64,000 nucleotides of DNA. Source: DATBAX01 sp963723765 (GTDB lineage Bacteria > Acidobacteriota > Terriglobia > Terriglobales > Acidobacteriaceae). The stretch spans positions 1 to 64,000 of the forward strand of contig CAVRSD010000004.1 of assembly GCA_963723765.1 (NCBI GenBank). The letters are read 5' to 3'. The position numbers were made by a program, and so were the translations under genes. The notes beneath the pieces are model-generated. The model was given only the letters and a program-made list of their open reading frames with translations. It did no database searches and had not been told where the DNA came from. Positions 26,053-35,535 of this stretch are shown here, one piece after another (within the stretch, counting starts at the first letter, position 1; the number at the start of each line of letters is the position of its first letter).

Positions 26053-27993
26053 TCACCCCTTCTTCTCCCGCTTCACATCCGGCGGCACCGCCTCCGCGGC
26101 GAACTCCGCCACCGCCTCGTCGAGCCCCATCACCTTCTGGTCCTGCACGCCGAGGCGGCGGATCGAGACCGTGCGGGTCTCCGCCTCCTTCTTGCCGACG
26201 ACGAGCAGCAGCGGGACCTTGGCGAGCGAGTGCTCGCGCACCTTGTAGTTGATCTTCTCGTTGCGCAGATCGAGCTCGACGCGCAGGCCGGCGCGGCGCG
26301 CGGCCTCGGCGGCTTCCTTCGCGTAGCCGTCGGCGTCGGAGACGATGGTCGCGATCACCATCTGGGTCGGCGCGAGCCACAGCGGGAAGTGGCCGGCATA
26401 ATGCTCGATGAGGATGCCGGTGAAGCGCTCCAGCGAGCCGAACATGGCGCGGTGGAGCATCACCGGCGTCACCTTGTTCGAGTGCTCGTCGATGTAGAAG
26501 GCGCCGAGCCGGCCCGGCAGGTTGAGGTCGACCTGCACGGTGCCGCACTGCCATTCGCGGCCGATGGCGTCGCGCAGCACGTATTCGAGCTTCGGCCCGT
26601 AGAACGCGCCTTCGCCCTTGTTGAGCGTCCACGGCCGGCCCGAGGCCTCGAGCGCCGCCATCAGCGCGGCTTCCGCCTTGTCCCACACCGCGTCGTCGCC
26701 GATCCGCTTGTCCGGGCGGTCGGAGAACTTGATGTGCACGTCGTCGAAGCCGAAGTCCCGGTAGATCGACAGGATCATGTCGTTCACCTTGAGGACTTCC
26801 TCGGCGATCTGCTGCTCGGTGATGAAGATGTGCGCGTCGTCCTGGGTGAAGGCGCGCACCCGCATCAGCCCGTGCAGCGCGCCCGACGGCTCGAAGCGGT
26901 GCACCTTGCCGAACTCGGCGATCTTGAGCGGCAGGTCGCGATAGGACTTCAGCCCGTTCTTGAAGATCTGCACGTGGCCCGGGCAGTTCATCGGCTTGAT
27001 GGCGTAGACCCGCTCGTCGTCCTCGCGCTTCTGCGTCAGGAACATCATGTCGCCATAGGTCTGCATGTGGCCGGTGGTGACCCACAGCTCGGAATCCATG
27101 AGCTGCGGCGAGTTCACCTCGACATAGCCGCTCTCGGCCTGGCGGCGGCGGATGTACTCCTCCAGTGCCTTGAACAGGGTCCAGCCATTGGCGTGCCAGA
27201 ACACCGAGCCCGGCGCTTCCTCCTGGAAATGAAAGAGGTCCATCTCGCGGCCGAGCCGGCGGTGGTCGCGCTTCTCGGCCTCCTCGAGCTGCTTCAGGTA
27301 GGCGTCGAGCTCGTCCTTGCTGCGCCACGCGGTGCCGTAGATGCGGGTGAGCATCGGGTTCCGCGAATCCCCGCGCCAATAGGCGCCGGCGACCTTCATC
27401 AGCTTGAAGGCATCGCCGATCTTGCCCGTCGAGGTCATGTGCGGGCCGCGGCAGAGGTCGAACCACTCGCCCTGCTTGTAGATGTTGATCGACTGGTCCG
27501 CGGGGATCGCGTCGACGAGCTCGACCTTGAACATCTCGCCCTTGTCGGCGAACACGCGCTTTGCCTCCTCGCGCGACCACACCTCCTTGGTGAAGGGTTT
27601 GTCGCGGGCGACGATCTCGCGCATCTTCTTCTCGATCGCCGGAAAATCCTCGGGCGTGAACGGCTGGTTGCGGAAGAAATCGTAATAGAAGCCGTTCTCG
27701 ATCACCGGGCCGATGGTGACCTGGGTCCCCGGCCACAGCGACTGCACGGCCTCGGCGAGCACATGGGCGGCGTCGTGGCGGATCAGCTCCAGCGCACGGG
27801 GATCGTCGCGGCCGACGAACTCGATCTTGGCGTCGTGCTCGATCGGGGCGGTGAGATCGGCGAGCGTGCCGTCGAGCGCCATGGCGAGGGTGCGCTTGGC
27901 GAGCGACGGCGAGATCGCCTTCGCGACGTCAATGCCGGTGATGCCGGTGGGGTAGTCCCGACGCGCGCCGTCGGGAAAGGTCAGCGCGACCAT
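26053..27993 (-). CDS. thrS: Threonyl-tRNA synthetase
   Basis: A complete 646-residue class II synthetase. It has the TGS domain (residues 1-60, YPTGITGIDVAKAISPSLAK), the editing/SAD domain with RHDAAHVLAEA and YYDFF, and the zinc-site and core blocks MNCPGHVQIFK, RFEPSGALHGLMRVRAFTQD-DAHIF and FYGPKLEYVLRDAIGREWQ. The class II motif 3 is VMLHRAMFGSLERFTGILIE. A C-terminal anticodon-binding domain follows (LWLAPTQMVIATI). It charges tRNA-Thr in the cytosol and is essential. No leader or T-box was seen. The intact frame over almost 2 kb is a useful contrast with the many frameshifted neighbours. Confidence 0.97.
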   Translation of the reverse strand: MVALTFPDGARRDYPTGITGIDVAKAISPSLAKRTLAMALDGTLADLTAPIEHDAKIEFVGRDDPRALELIRHDAAHVLAEAVQSLWPGTQVTIGPVIENGFYYDFFRNQPFTPEDFPAIEKKMREIVARDKPFTKEVWSREEAKRVFADKGEMFKVELVDAIPADQSINIYKQGEWFDLCRGPHMTSTGKIGDAFKLMKVAGAYWRGDSRNPMLTRIYGTAWRSKDELDAYLKQLEEAEKRDHRRLGREMDLFHFQEEAPGSVFWHANGWTLFKALEEYIRRRQAESGYVEVNSPQLMDSELWVTTGHMQTYGDMMFLTQKREDDERVYAIKPMNCPGHVQIFKNGLKSYRDLPLKIAEFGKVHRFEPSGALHGLMRVRAFTQDDAHIFITEQQIAEEVLKVNDMILSIYRDFGFDDVHIKFSDRPDKRIGDDAVWDKAEAALMAALEASGRPWTLNKGEGAFYGPKLEYVLRDAIGREWQCGTVQVDLNLPGRLGAFYIDEHSNKVTPVMLHRAMFGSLERFTGILIEHYAGHFPLWLAPTQMVIATIVSDADGYAKEAAEAARRAGLRVELDLRNEKINYKVREHSLAKVPLLLVVGKKEAETRTVSIRRLGVQDQKVMGLDEAVAEFAAEAVPPDVKREKKG

Positions 27994-28009
27994 TGTGATA
28001 GCTCTCCTT

Positions 28010-28564
28010 GCTCACTCGCTGCCTACGGACGCAGGTAAGCGTTCGCAGGAGATACGCGGGCGGGGGACCCGGCGCAAGGGCGGCCTTTGCAAAGGCGGCG
28101 GGCGGCCCGGTCGACGAATGCGGCGGGACCGGTTCCGACGATTCCGACAAAAGATCACAATCCGGTCAAACCTTCGCACGAGGCGTTGAGTAATGATTAA
28201 GCCCAAGCGCATCAGGGAATAAGCGGCAACGCGAAGAGAAGTGCGCGCAGGTATACTGCGGGGCGACCATCACAAATCGAGTGAAGATGTGCGGACTGCC
28301 GCGCCTTTGGGGCACGGGGGGTTCCTCATGGCCTTATGCCTGCGGCGGCCACGTCGGCCGCGCTCATGTAACTGCGTCGCGTCGGTCGCGCGTCGTCGCT
28401 GCAGCATCGGATCATAGCTTCCCGTGCCTCTTTGGCGCGGCGATGAACTTGGCGGAAGCCGGCGCGGAACGAGAGTGTCGAGCATTTGCGTGCGTACGCG
28501 TTCGAGTGCGTAAGCGTTCGGTGAAAGCGTAAGCGTTTGTGTTGCGTTGCGTTCGGAGGGCAAG
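28010..28564. other. Gene-free 555 bp upstream of the SEL1-like gene
   Basis: No supported gene lies here. The last 90 bp contain repeated GCGTAAGCGTT/GCGTACGCGTT-like 11-12-mers (around 28493-28535), a short direct-repeat patch just before the Shine-Dalgarno CGGAGGG of the next gene. A short inverted motif ATGCGGCGGGACC lies near 28120. No tRNA or terminator was identified. Confidence 0.45.
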
Positions 28565-29672
28565 ATGAGTACGCGCGATCGCGAGCCTGACCAGGGCCCA
28601 TTGAGCTATGCGCCGAAGTGGGCGCGTACGGTGGGGGCCCCGGAGGCGGCGAGGCGCAATCGGCCGCGCCGGCCTTCCACCGAGCCCGTCCCGCTGCGGG
28701 CCGTCGAGCCACCGTCCCTGCAATCACCGTCCTTGCAATCACCACCGCCAGTCACCGACACCGCTGACGCCGCCTCCACCGGCGCCATCGTCGCTGTCGC
28801 CGCCATTGCGGCCGCGCGAGCCGCCACGGCCGGCGAGGAAACCGCGCGGCGCTTTCGAGGGCGACATCGGGATCAGGGAATTGCGCGAGCGGATGGCGCT
28901 CGCCCCCGACCTGCCGCCGTCGCCGCCGCTGCGGCCGGACGGCGCGGCGCTCGGGATCGTGCTCCGGCTTTCCGGCCTCGTCGCGCTGGCGGCGATCGCG
29001 GCCTATGGCTTCGTGTGGATTTCGACGCCCCGTCCCCAGGCGGCGGTCGCCGCCGCGCCGGGGTTGCAGACCATCGCCGGCGGCAATCAGCCCGATCCGC
29101 CATCCGCCAGCGAGGAACACGGCGGCATGAGCCCCGCGGTGTTCACGCCCCCAGTTTCATCGTCCGCCGGGGAGCCTGGAATATCGCGCGCTTCGAAGGG
29201 GGATCTTGCGCAGCGGCTGTCGACCGGTGCGTGGCCGCTGCCAGATGGGCCTGGCGACAGCGCGCCGTCGCCCGTCAGCCCCACCACGGGGACGGCGGTT
29301 GCGTCGCCGGCCGCCGGGCCGCAGCGTCCGGCGGCGCCTGCCTCCTCCGCGCTGGGTTCCTCGACTCCGCCCACTGCGGCCGGCCCCGACCGCGAGAAGG
29401 TGGCCGCGCTCGTCTCCCGCGGCCAGACCTACCTCGCCAATGGCGACGTGGTCTCGGCACGCCTCGTGTTCCGTCGCGCCGCCGAGGCCGGCGATGCCCA
29501 GGCCGCACTTGCGCTCGGCGGGACGTACGATCCTCTCGTGCTCAAGAGCCTCGGGGTCATCGGCGTCGCGGCGGACGCCGCGCAGGCGCGCGGCTGGTAC
29601 CAGAGGGCGGCGGAACTCGGGTCGCGGGAAGCGCCGCAGCGCATCGACCAGCTCGCCCAGGGAACGCGCTGA
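28565..29672 (+). CDS. Membrane-anchored SEL1/TPR-like protein, one suspected frameshift
   Basis: Starts at ATG after CGGAGGGCAAG: MSTRDREPDQGPLSYAPKW. A Pro-rich cytoplasmic region follows and changes frame around 28760-28800; the Pro-rich frame then reads LTPPPPAPSSLSPPLRPREP. After that come one transmembrane helix (LRLSGLVALAAIAAYGFVWI), a long Ala/Pro/Ser linker, and a C-terminal SEL1/TPR unit (VSRGQTYLANGDVVSARLVF and AQARGWYQRAAELGSREAPQ). Restored length is about 368 residues. SEL1-type repeats bind proteins; a role at the inner membrane or cell wall is possible but not shown. The 3' end overlaps the antisense yidD frame. Confidence 0.68.
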
Positions 29673-30045
29673 GCCGGCTTGGTTCCGGGGTCGGGGCGCG
29701 CGAATCAGCCGGCGCTGGCGGGACGGTATTGGTCGTCCGCCACCACCCATAACGCCAGGGCAGGTACCACCGCGCCTGTGGGGGCAGGGCGTCCGGCACG
29801 AAATCGAGGCCCGATGTTCCGAACGGCTGGCACCGCAGCAGCCGGGCGAGCGTCATCCAGCCGCCGGCCCAGAAACCGTGGCAGGCAAAGGCTTCGTCCG
29901 CATATTGCGAGCAGGTCGGCAGGTGCCGGCAGTTCGACCCGATCAGCGGCGAGAGCGTGAGCCGGTAGCCCTTCACCGCGGCGCGGGCGAGGACCTGCGC
30001 GGGGCTCGCGCGGCGCGACCCGGATGCAACCCGGCGTGTTTTCAT
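29557..30045 (-). CDS. yidD: YidD membrane-insertion efficiency factor
   Basis: The family block is clear: VKGYRLTLSPLIGSNCRHLP then TCSQYADEAFACHGFWAGGW and LLRCQPFG, with the CR-x(n)-PTCS cysteine motif of YidD. Small YidD proteins help the YidC/Sec machinery insert inner-membrane proteins. The frame as written runs to 29557 and overlaps the SEL1-like gene by 116 bp with a disordered tail. A one-base deletion around 29720 would end the protein at the TGA near 29705, closer to the normal length of about 110. The ATG at 30045 (MKTRRVASGSRR) is preferred to two upstream in-frame ATGs. Confidence 0.85.
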   Translation of the reverse strand: MKTRRVASGSRRASPAQVLARAAVKGYRLTLSPLIGSNCRHLPTCSQYADEAFACHGFWAGGWMTLARLLRCQPFGTSGLDFVPDALPPQARWYLPWRYGWWRTTNTVPPAPADSRAPTPEPSRLSAFPGRAGRCAAALPATRVPPPSGTSRAPARRPPRRR

Positions 30046-30224
30046 GAGGCTCATGAGGGCGATATGAGCGGAACACATCGCGCTGTCGAGGGGGCCTGCG
30101 GCACGATGCCGGAACTCGACCCCTGTGCTTCGTTAGCACTAGCAATCCGCCACGGTTCTTCGTAAAAATTTAACCATAGTCGGCGCTCAAGTGGGGGGCC
30201 GTCGTCGGGGTTTATGGGATCGCA

Positions 30225-31538
30225 ATGATTCGCTCGTTGGCGGGCGGTATAGTGTTGGCATCGATTACCCTCACCGGCTTTGCCGGTTCGGCGGGGGCCC
30301 CCGACAATGCGCACGTCCTCCCGATGGCCTTCACCCTGTTTGGCGAAGGCCCGGCGGACGCCTGCGTCGGCAAGTGCCGTCAGCTCATTGCCGCCTCGGG
30401 AATGATAACGGCCGATACGCCGCGCCAGTTCCTCGCCTTCGCCCGCGAGAACCCGATCACCGACGCGACCGTGGTGCTCGAATCCGACGGCGGCTCGGTG
30501 CTCGGCGCGCTGGAGCTCGGCCGGGCGATCCGCCGGCTCGGATTGTCCACGACGGTCGGGCGGGTGATCGAGCGCCGCACCAAGAGCGGTGCCAAGCTCG
30601 GCGAGATCAATCCGCGGGTCGACTGCCAGTCGATGTGCACCTTCGTGCTGCTCGGCGGCGTCAAGCGATCGGTTCCGGCGGATGCGCGTGTGCTGGTCCA
30701 TCAGATCTGGCTCGGCGACCGGCGCGAGGACGCGGTGGCCGCGAACTACACCGCCGAGGACCTGGTGGTGGTGCAGCGCGACATCGGCAGCATCGTCCAG
30801 TACACCATGGAAATGGGCGGCGACATCGAGCTGGTGCAGCTCTCCCTCAAGGCGCCGCCCTGGGAGCCGATGCGCGTGCTGTCCCGCGACGAGTTGCAGC
30901 GCACCCGTCTCGATTTCGCAGACGACTCCGCCGAGAAGCCGGTCGTCACCAAGACGGCGGCCGGTCCGGCATTGGCCGACAACCGGCGCCCGGTCGCGAG
31001 CGAGCGCGGCTGGTCGTTCGGCGACCGCTCCGGCCGCCCGGCGCTGTCTCGCGTTCATCCGCTCACGCTCGAGGGCGAGCGGATCGGCACGTTCGAGCTC
31101 GAGCTCGCCTGCGGCGACGCCGCCGGCAATTACACGCTGACCTACAAGGAAGGCCGCTACGGGCCGGCGGACCGCGATCTGCCGCGCAGCGTCGGCCGCG
31201 TGGCGCTGATCATGGCGGACCAGGTTCAGGACCTCAAGATCGCCTCATCGGAGCGACAGCTGCAGCGCGGCGAGCTCGACTCGCTTGCGAGCATCGCCGT
31301 CACGGCGCGCATGATCCGGCGCTTCGCCGGCGACGGGCCGGCTTCGATGATGCTCTCGACCGAGAGCGCCGGCGGTCCGCAGACCAACATCCGGGTCGGC
31401 AATGTCGGCTTCGCCAAGGGTTTCACGCGACTCGAAGTCGTCCTGCCAGGGGCAGTGGGCGCACGTCGATCGCCCCGCGGGCCGCCTGGAGCGCAACGCC
31501 GGGCTCAAGCCCTGAGCGGGGTCCACCGAGCCGTCTGA
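30225..31538 (+). CDS. Exported ClpP/crotonase-fold protein (COG3904-like), 3' frameshift suspected
   Basis: Residues 1-23 are a signal peptide (GGIVLASITLTGFAGSA). The body has a ClpP-like fold: VVLESDGGSVLGALELGRAI, then DCQSMCTFVLLGGVKRSVPA with a serine in the nucleophile position, and ARVLVHQIW with a histidine. This pattern is known from periplasmic ClpP-like proteins of Alphaproteobacteria (COG3904). A protease or scaffold role outside the cytoplasm is inferred. Two cysteines (ADACVGKCRQL) may pair. After GFT, the frame as written gives a Pro/Arg-rich tail. Removing one C near 31428 gives DSKSSCQGQWAHVDRPAGRL and a stop at 31513-31515, which looks like the native end. Confidence 0.78.
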   Translation: MIRSLAGGIVLASITLTGFAGSAGAPDNAHVLPMAFTLFGEGPADACVGKCRQLIAASGMITADTPRQFLAFARENPITDATVVLESDGGSVLGALELGRAIRRLGLSTTVGRVIERRTKSGAKLGEINPRVDCQSMCTFVLLGGVKRSVPADARVLVHQIWLGDRREDAVAANYTAEDLVVVQRDIGSIVQYTMEMGGDIELVQLSLKAPPWEPMRVLSRDELQRTRLDFADDSAEKPVVTKTAAGPALADNRRPVASERGWSFGDRSGRPALSRVHPLTLEGERIGTFELELACGDAAGNYTLTYKEGRYGPADRDLPRSVGRVALIMADQVQDLKIASSERQLQRGELDSLASIAVTARMIRRFAGDGPASMMLSTESAGGPQTNIRVGNVGFAKGFTRLEVVLPGAVGARRSPRGPPGAQRRAQALSGVHRAV

Positions 31539-32026
31539 AGCTCCGGCCCTGAAGCCTCGGCTGACGTCCAAACTCGCCGCGCCCGTTGCCGCGCTTTCGC
31601 GGCCGCGATCTGGTCGATCGCCGACACCACCGCATCGAAAGTGAGCAGCGTCGAGGCGTGCCGGGCCTTGTAGTCGCGCACCGGCTCGAGCAGGGCGACG
31701 TCGGCCCACCGTTCTGCGGTCGGCGGAGGGCCGTTTTCCTTGAGCATGCGCCGCACATCCTCCCGCAATTCGCGCAGCTCCTGCGCTTTCGCGCCGACGA
31801 TGTGCCGCGCCATGATCGAGGATGACGCCTGGCCGAGTGCGCACGCCTTCACGTCATGGGCGAAGTCGGTGACGGTATCGCCGTCCATCGTGAGGTCGAT
31901 GGTGACGGTCGAGCCGCACAGCTTGGAATGCGCGGTCGCGGTGGCGTCGGGGTGGGCGAGGCGCCCCAACCGGGGAATATTGCCGGCAAGCTCGAGTATC
32001 TTGCGGTTATAGACGTCGTTGAGCAT
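31505..32026 (-). CDS. IscU/NifU-like iron-sulfur scaffold protein
   Basis: An Fe-S cluster assembly scaffold of the SufU/IscU N-terminal fold, cytoplasmic. MLNDVYNRKILELAGNIPRL opens it. Cys37 (HSKLCGSTVTI) and Cys62 (VKACALGQASSSIM) are the first two ligand cysteines. The third position, where IscU has a cysteine before the last helix, reads YKARHASTLLTF here, so a canonical three-cysteine site is missing. That variant may be common in this alphaproteobacterial subfamily, where function as a carrier is less certain. The frame runs 173 residues; the last ~25 are probably not part of the fold. It diverges from folE by about 250 bp. Confidence 0.82.
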   Translation of the reverse strand: MLNDVYNRKILELAGNIPRLGRLAHPDATATAHSKLCGSTVTIDLTMDGDTVTDFAHDVKACALGQASSSIMARHIVGAKAQELRELREDVRRMLKENGPPPTAERWADVALLEPVRDYKARHASTLLTFDAVVSAIDQIAAAKARQRARRVWTSAEASGPELQTARWTPLRA

Positions 32027-32275
32027 GGCTGCCCGGTTTTCCTCTGCCTCGATTGTCGCGCGGCTGGACCGTCCTTATATAGGGGGGCGGCGGCGGTGGT
32101 GGAAACCCCATCTGCCGGGCCGGCCTTCCGGAAAATGCGGAAGGCCCGTGCGTTTTGGGAATGCGGCGTCCCGTCTGGCCGGTGTCCCCGGTGACGGCGT
32201 TAAGGACGACGCGTCCGGGTGACACTCCCGGGGTCCGGCACCTGCCGAGGCTCCGGTCGAACGGAGCGATCGTCG

Positions 32276-32914
32276 ATGGACACCTTCACCAAGAAGTCTG
32301 TATCCGCTTTGCGTGCCGAACTGGGCACCGCCGCCGATCCGGTGGTGCCGCGCCCCTCCCGCAGCGAAGCCGAAGACGCGGTGCGCACGTTGCTTGCCTA
32401 TATCGGCGACGACCCCGACCGCGAGGGGCTGCGCGATACCCCGAAGCGCGTCATCTCGGCCTATGAGGAGCTCTATAGCGGCTACCGCGAGGATGCCGTG
32501 GAGGTGCTCGACCGCACCTTCGCCGAGATGGGCACCTATGACGACCTCGTCCTGGTGCGCAACATCCCGTTCCATTCCCACTGCGAGCACCACATGATGC
32601 CGTTCTACGGCCGCGCCCATGTGGCGTACCTGCCGATCGAACGCGTGGTCGGTTTGTCCAAGCTCGCGCGGCTGATCGACGTCTATGCGCGCCGCCTGCA
32701 GACCCAGGAGCACCTGACCTCGCAGGTCGTCACCGCGATCGACGAGGTCTTGAAGCCCCGCGGTGTTGCGGTGATGATCGAGGCCGAGCATACCTGCATG
32801 TCGCTGCGCGGCGTCGAGAAGCAGGGCTCCTCCACGGTGACGACCCAGTTCAGCGGCCTGTTCCGCGACGACCCCGCCCGGCAGGTGCGATTCATCACCC
32901 TCGTGAAGGGATGA
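32276..32914 (+). CDS. folE: GTP cyclohydrolase I
   Basis: A 212-residue FolE that converts GTP to 7,8-dihydroneopterin triphosphate, the first step of folate synthesis. Signature blocks are EGLRDTPKRVISAYEELYSG, FHSHCEHHMMPFYGRAHVAY (zinc ligands Cys/His), SKLARLIDVYARRLQTQEHL, and CMSLRGVEKQGSSTVT containing a zinc cysteine. The C-terminus RFITLVKG is usual. Its TGA overlaps the hisI start (ATGA), so translation is coupled. The ATG follows CGGAGCGATCG. Confidence 0.95.
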   Translation: MDTFTKKSVSALRAELGTAADPVVPRPSRSEAEDAVRTLLAYIGDDPDREGLRDTPKRVISAYEELYSGYREDAVEVLDRTFAEMGTYDDLVLVRNIPFHSHCEHHMMPFYGRAHVAYLPIERVVGLSKLARLIDVYARRLQTQEHLTSQVVTAIDEVLKPRGVAVMIEAEHTCMSLRGVEKQGSSTVTTQFSGLFRDDPARQVRFITLVKG

Positions 32915-33369
32915 CCGTGTCGCCGCGAGGGTCTGCGGCGGAGATCGAGGAAGGCCTCGCCTTCGCCCCCAAATTCGACGCGGCGGGTCTCATCGCGTGC
33001 GTGGTCGCCGCCGCCGATAGCGGCGAAGTCCTCATGGTCGCCCATATGAACGCGGCGGCGCTGGCGAAGACGCTCGCGACCGGCGAGGCCTGGTACTACA
33101 GCCGCTCGCGCCAAGCCCTGTGGAAGAAGGGCGAGACCTCCGGGCACGTCCAACGCGTCCTCGAGATGCGCGTCGACTGCGACCAGGATGTGCTGCTCCT
33201 CAAGGTCGAGCAGGCCGGTGCCGGGGCCTGTCACACCGGCCGGCGCACGTGTTTCTACCGCGTCGTCGTGCCAGGCGCGCCGGGGAAGCCGGCCGCGCTC
33301 GAATTCCGTGATGCCGAGCGCGGGTTCGATCCGGCGAAAGTGTACGGAGCGACGCGAGACGGCACGTAG
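32911..33369 (+). CDS. hisI: Phosphoribosyl-AMP cyclohydrolase
   Basis: A 152-residue HisI: the third step of histidine synthesis, opening the purine ring of PR-AMP. Motifs are EVLMVAHMNAAALAKTLATG, WYYSRSRQALWKKGETSGHV and MRVDCDQDVLLLKVEQ, the Asp/Cys metal region, then ACHTGRRTCFYR. It starts inside the folE stop codon (ATGA). No HisE domain is fused, so pyrophosphohydrolase activity must come from elsewhere. FolE-HisI pairing is common in Alphaproteobacteria, where both enzymes handle purine ring opening. Confidence 0.94.
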   Translation: MTVSPRGSAAEIEEGLAFAPKFDAAGLIACVVAAADSGEVLMVAHMNAAALAKTLATGEAWYYSRSRQALWKKGETSGHVQRVLEMRVDCDQDVLLLKVEQAGAGACHTGRRTCFYRVVVPGAPGKPAALEFRDAERGFDPAKVYGATRDGT

Positions 33370-33393
33370 CCGACGCGTGCCGCGTCGCGTTGA

Positions 33394-35277
33394 TCAGTCG
33401 GCGCTGGCGGATTGAACGTGCCAGTTCGCCGGAATATTGCCGGCACCGGCGGTCGACGAGATGGCGGTGCCGTTCATGAACCAGACCGCCAAATTGCCGC
33501 TGGTATCGCGCCAGAGCAAATCGCTGTTGCCGTCGCCGTTGAAGTCGCCGACGGAAGCGAGGGTCCATGTCGACGTCGGCACGAGGCCGAGGCTCCCCGT
33601 CGAAGAAATATTGGCGCCGCTCATCAGCCACACCGCCACGTCGCCGCTGGTGTCTTGCCAGACGATGTCGGCGTCGCCGTCATTGTTGAAGTCGCCCGTT
33701 CCCTTTACCGACCAGATGGCGGGAACGCTGCCGAGCCCGGCCGTGGAGGAGATGGCTGCGCCGTTCATGAACCAGATTGCCAGGTTGCCCCCGCTGTCGC
33801 GCCAGAGGATGTCGCTCTTGCCATCGCCATTGAAGTCGGCGATTCCGACCACCGACCATGCCGCAATAGATATGTTGCCGAGGCCGCCGGTGGACGAGAC
33901 CTGACCGCCGCTCCCAAACAACCAGACGGCGACGTTGCCGGATGTGTCCTGCCAGAGAATGTCGCCAAAGCCGTCGCCATTGAAATCGCCGGTTCCGATG
34001 ACGTTCCAGTTGGGGATGTTGCCCAGATAGGCAGTCGACGCGATGGCCGTGCCGTTCAAGAACCAGATCGCGGTGTTGCCTGAGCCGTCGCGCCACAACA
34101 GGTCGAATTTGCCGTCGCTGTTGAAATCGCGAACGGCGGCGATTGCCCAGGTGCCGCCCACGTTGCCGAGCACGGCGGCCGCGGTGACCGCGGCGCCGTT
34201 CATCTCCCAGATCGCGACGTCGCCGCTGTCGCTGCGCCAGTAGATGTCGCTCTTGCCGTCGCCGTTGACGTCGTGGACGGCGGCCCACGGCACGACGAGG
34301 TTGCGGAAGAAGCGGGACATCAGAAGCTGGCCCGCATAGGCGAGATGCTGATCGTCGGCGAACAGATCTGTCAGCTGTGCCGGCGGAGTAAAGCTCGAGG
34401 GCCCTCCGTCCCCGCTCTGCGAGCACAAGAGGGCCCAGGCGGAGGTAACTCCCGTCGGCTGGGTGCAAGCCATTTGGCCAGCTCCGGTACCTATCGATGT
34501 GAAGCCATAATTTGAGGGATTGGCCGAGATCCTCAATCTGACCAAATCGATGTCGGCCTGGACATACGGCACCCCTATTTGAATTAGATTTTGGAAGAGC
34601 GTGTTCGTGTACAGCAGCTTGAGCGCCCGCCTATTGATGGCGTCGGTACTGTTGCCGGTCGGGTAATCGTAGGCCAGGCCAGCGACGATGATGTGCTGGG
34701 CGCCGGCGTTCTTGAGGATCAGGATGTCGCCGCCCAGGTCTTCGGCCGCTTCGGTTACATAAGCATTTGGATCCGCCGGAAACGGACCAGTTCCGCTATC
34801 TCCGGCCGCATAGGTGACATCATTATCGCCCGAATGGATCACGTAGAGTGCCTGACCGTCTGCCACCCCGCCATGTGCCGACAGATAGTTCGACATCTGG
34901 TTGTGCGTCGGGATTGCTGCGGTAAAGCCGCCATTCGCGCTGGTATTGGGCATCACGTTCTTCGCGCCGCTGGTGGCATAATTCGTGCCGCCGCCCGTCG
35001 CATTCGAAGGATTGGCGGTCAGGCCGAAATAAGCAGCAAGATACCCAGGGTATACCATCCCCGGACTGGTCGTCGGCGCGCCGGCGCCATGGGCCACCGC
35101 CGACGGCCACAGGCTGTTGAAGGTCGTACCGCCGCCAGGGCTGCTGAGCATCTTGTAGTAGCCGGCGTCGACATTGCTGTCGCCGAACACGATGACCTGG
35201 CTGTACGGCTGTGCCAATGACTGCGGTGAATGCAACAGCAGCATCGCAAGGAACGAGATGGCAAGCAGCGTTCTCAT
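33394..35277 (-). CDS. Secreted SGNH/GDSL esterase with C-terminal six-repeat VCBS/FG-GAP module
   Basis: A 627-residue protein from the ATG after TTGAGGAGGCGCAA. Signal peptide (LLAISFLAMLLLHSPQSLAQ), then a GDSL/SGNH esterase domain of about 320 residues: block I IVFGDSNVDAGYY with the nucleophile serine, block III IHSGDNDVTYAAG, and block V FADDQHLAYAGQ with the Asp-x-x-His pair. The rest is six 48-residue FG-GAP repeats (DFNGDGKSDILWRDSGG, AIWFMNG), ending ASAD as in the protein at 6633..8678. SGNH esterases remove acyl or acetyl groups from glycans, lipids or phenolic esters; the repeats likely form a Ca-binding propeller that places the enzyme on a surface or polymer (inference). Confidence 0.86.
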   Translation of the reverse strand: MRTLLAISFLAMLLLHSPQSLAQPYSQVIVFGDSNVDAGYYKMLSSPGGGTTFNSLWPSAVAHGAGAPTTSPGMVYPGYLAAYFGLTANPSNATGGGTNYATSGAKNVMPNTSANGGFTAAIPTHNQMSNYLSAHGGVADGQALYVIHSGDNDVTYAAGDSGTGPFPADPNAYVTEAAEDLGGDILILKNAGAQHIIVAGLAYDYPTGNSTDAINRRALKLLYTNTLFQNLIQIGVPYVQADIDLVRLRISANPSNYGFTSIGTGAGQMACTQPTGVTSAWALLCSQSGDGGPSSFTPPAQLTDLFADDQHLAYAGQLLMSRFFRNLVVPWAAVHDVNGDGKSDIYWRSDSGDVAIWEMNGAAVTAAAVLGNVGGTWAIAAVRDFNSDGKFDLLWRDGSGNTAIWFLNGTAIASTAYLGNIPNWNVIGTGDFNGDGFGDILWQDTSGNVAVWLFGSGGQVSSTGGLGNISIAAWSVVGIADFNGDGKSDILWRDSGGNLAIWFMNGAAISSTAGLGSVPAIWSVKGTGDFNNDGDADIVWQDTSGDVAVWLMSGANISSTGSLGLVPTSTWTLASVGDFNGDGNSDLLWRDTSGNLAVWFMNGTAISSTAGAGNIPANWHVQSASAD

Positions 35278-35535
35278 TTGCGCCTCCTCAAAAAAACAAA
35301 ACGATGGTTCGCAGCGGTCGTCAGGGCATTCGACGATCAAGCCGCGTCAAGCGGGTGCTCAGACAAACCTCTGTTCCAATTGGCAAGGTCGCCCACCTTG
35401 AGCGAGGCAAATACCGCAACATCAGGCCAGCCCCGCGCTGGCCCGTCAATCGCCCATCGCACCTAGAAGATGTGTGCCCGGTTCGCGCTCCCTGGTTCAC
35501 CGATAGCCCTGCGGCCTGCGACCGAATAATTTCCG

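Noticed and set aside
24815..27736. 973-codon minus-strand frame overlapping thrS
   Set aside because: It is out of frame with thrS and with the exported protein gene and shows no domain.
28480..28545. CRISPR-like array from the GCGTAAGCGTT repeats
   Set aside because: Units are 11-12 bp, directly adjacent and too few and variable; there are no spacers or cas genes.
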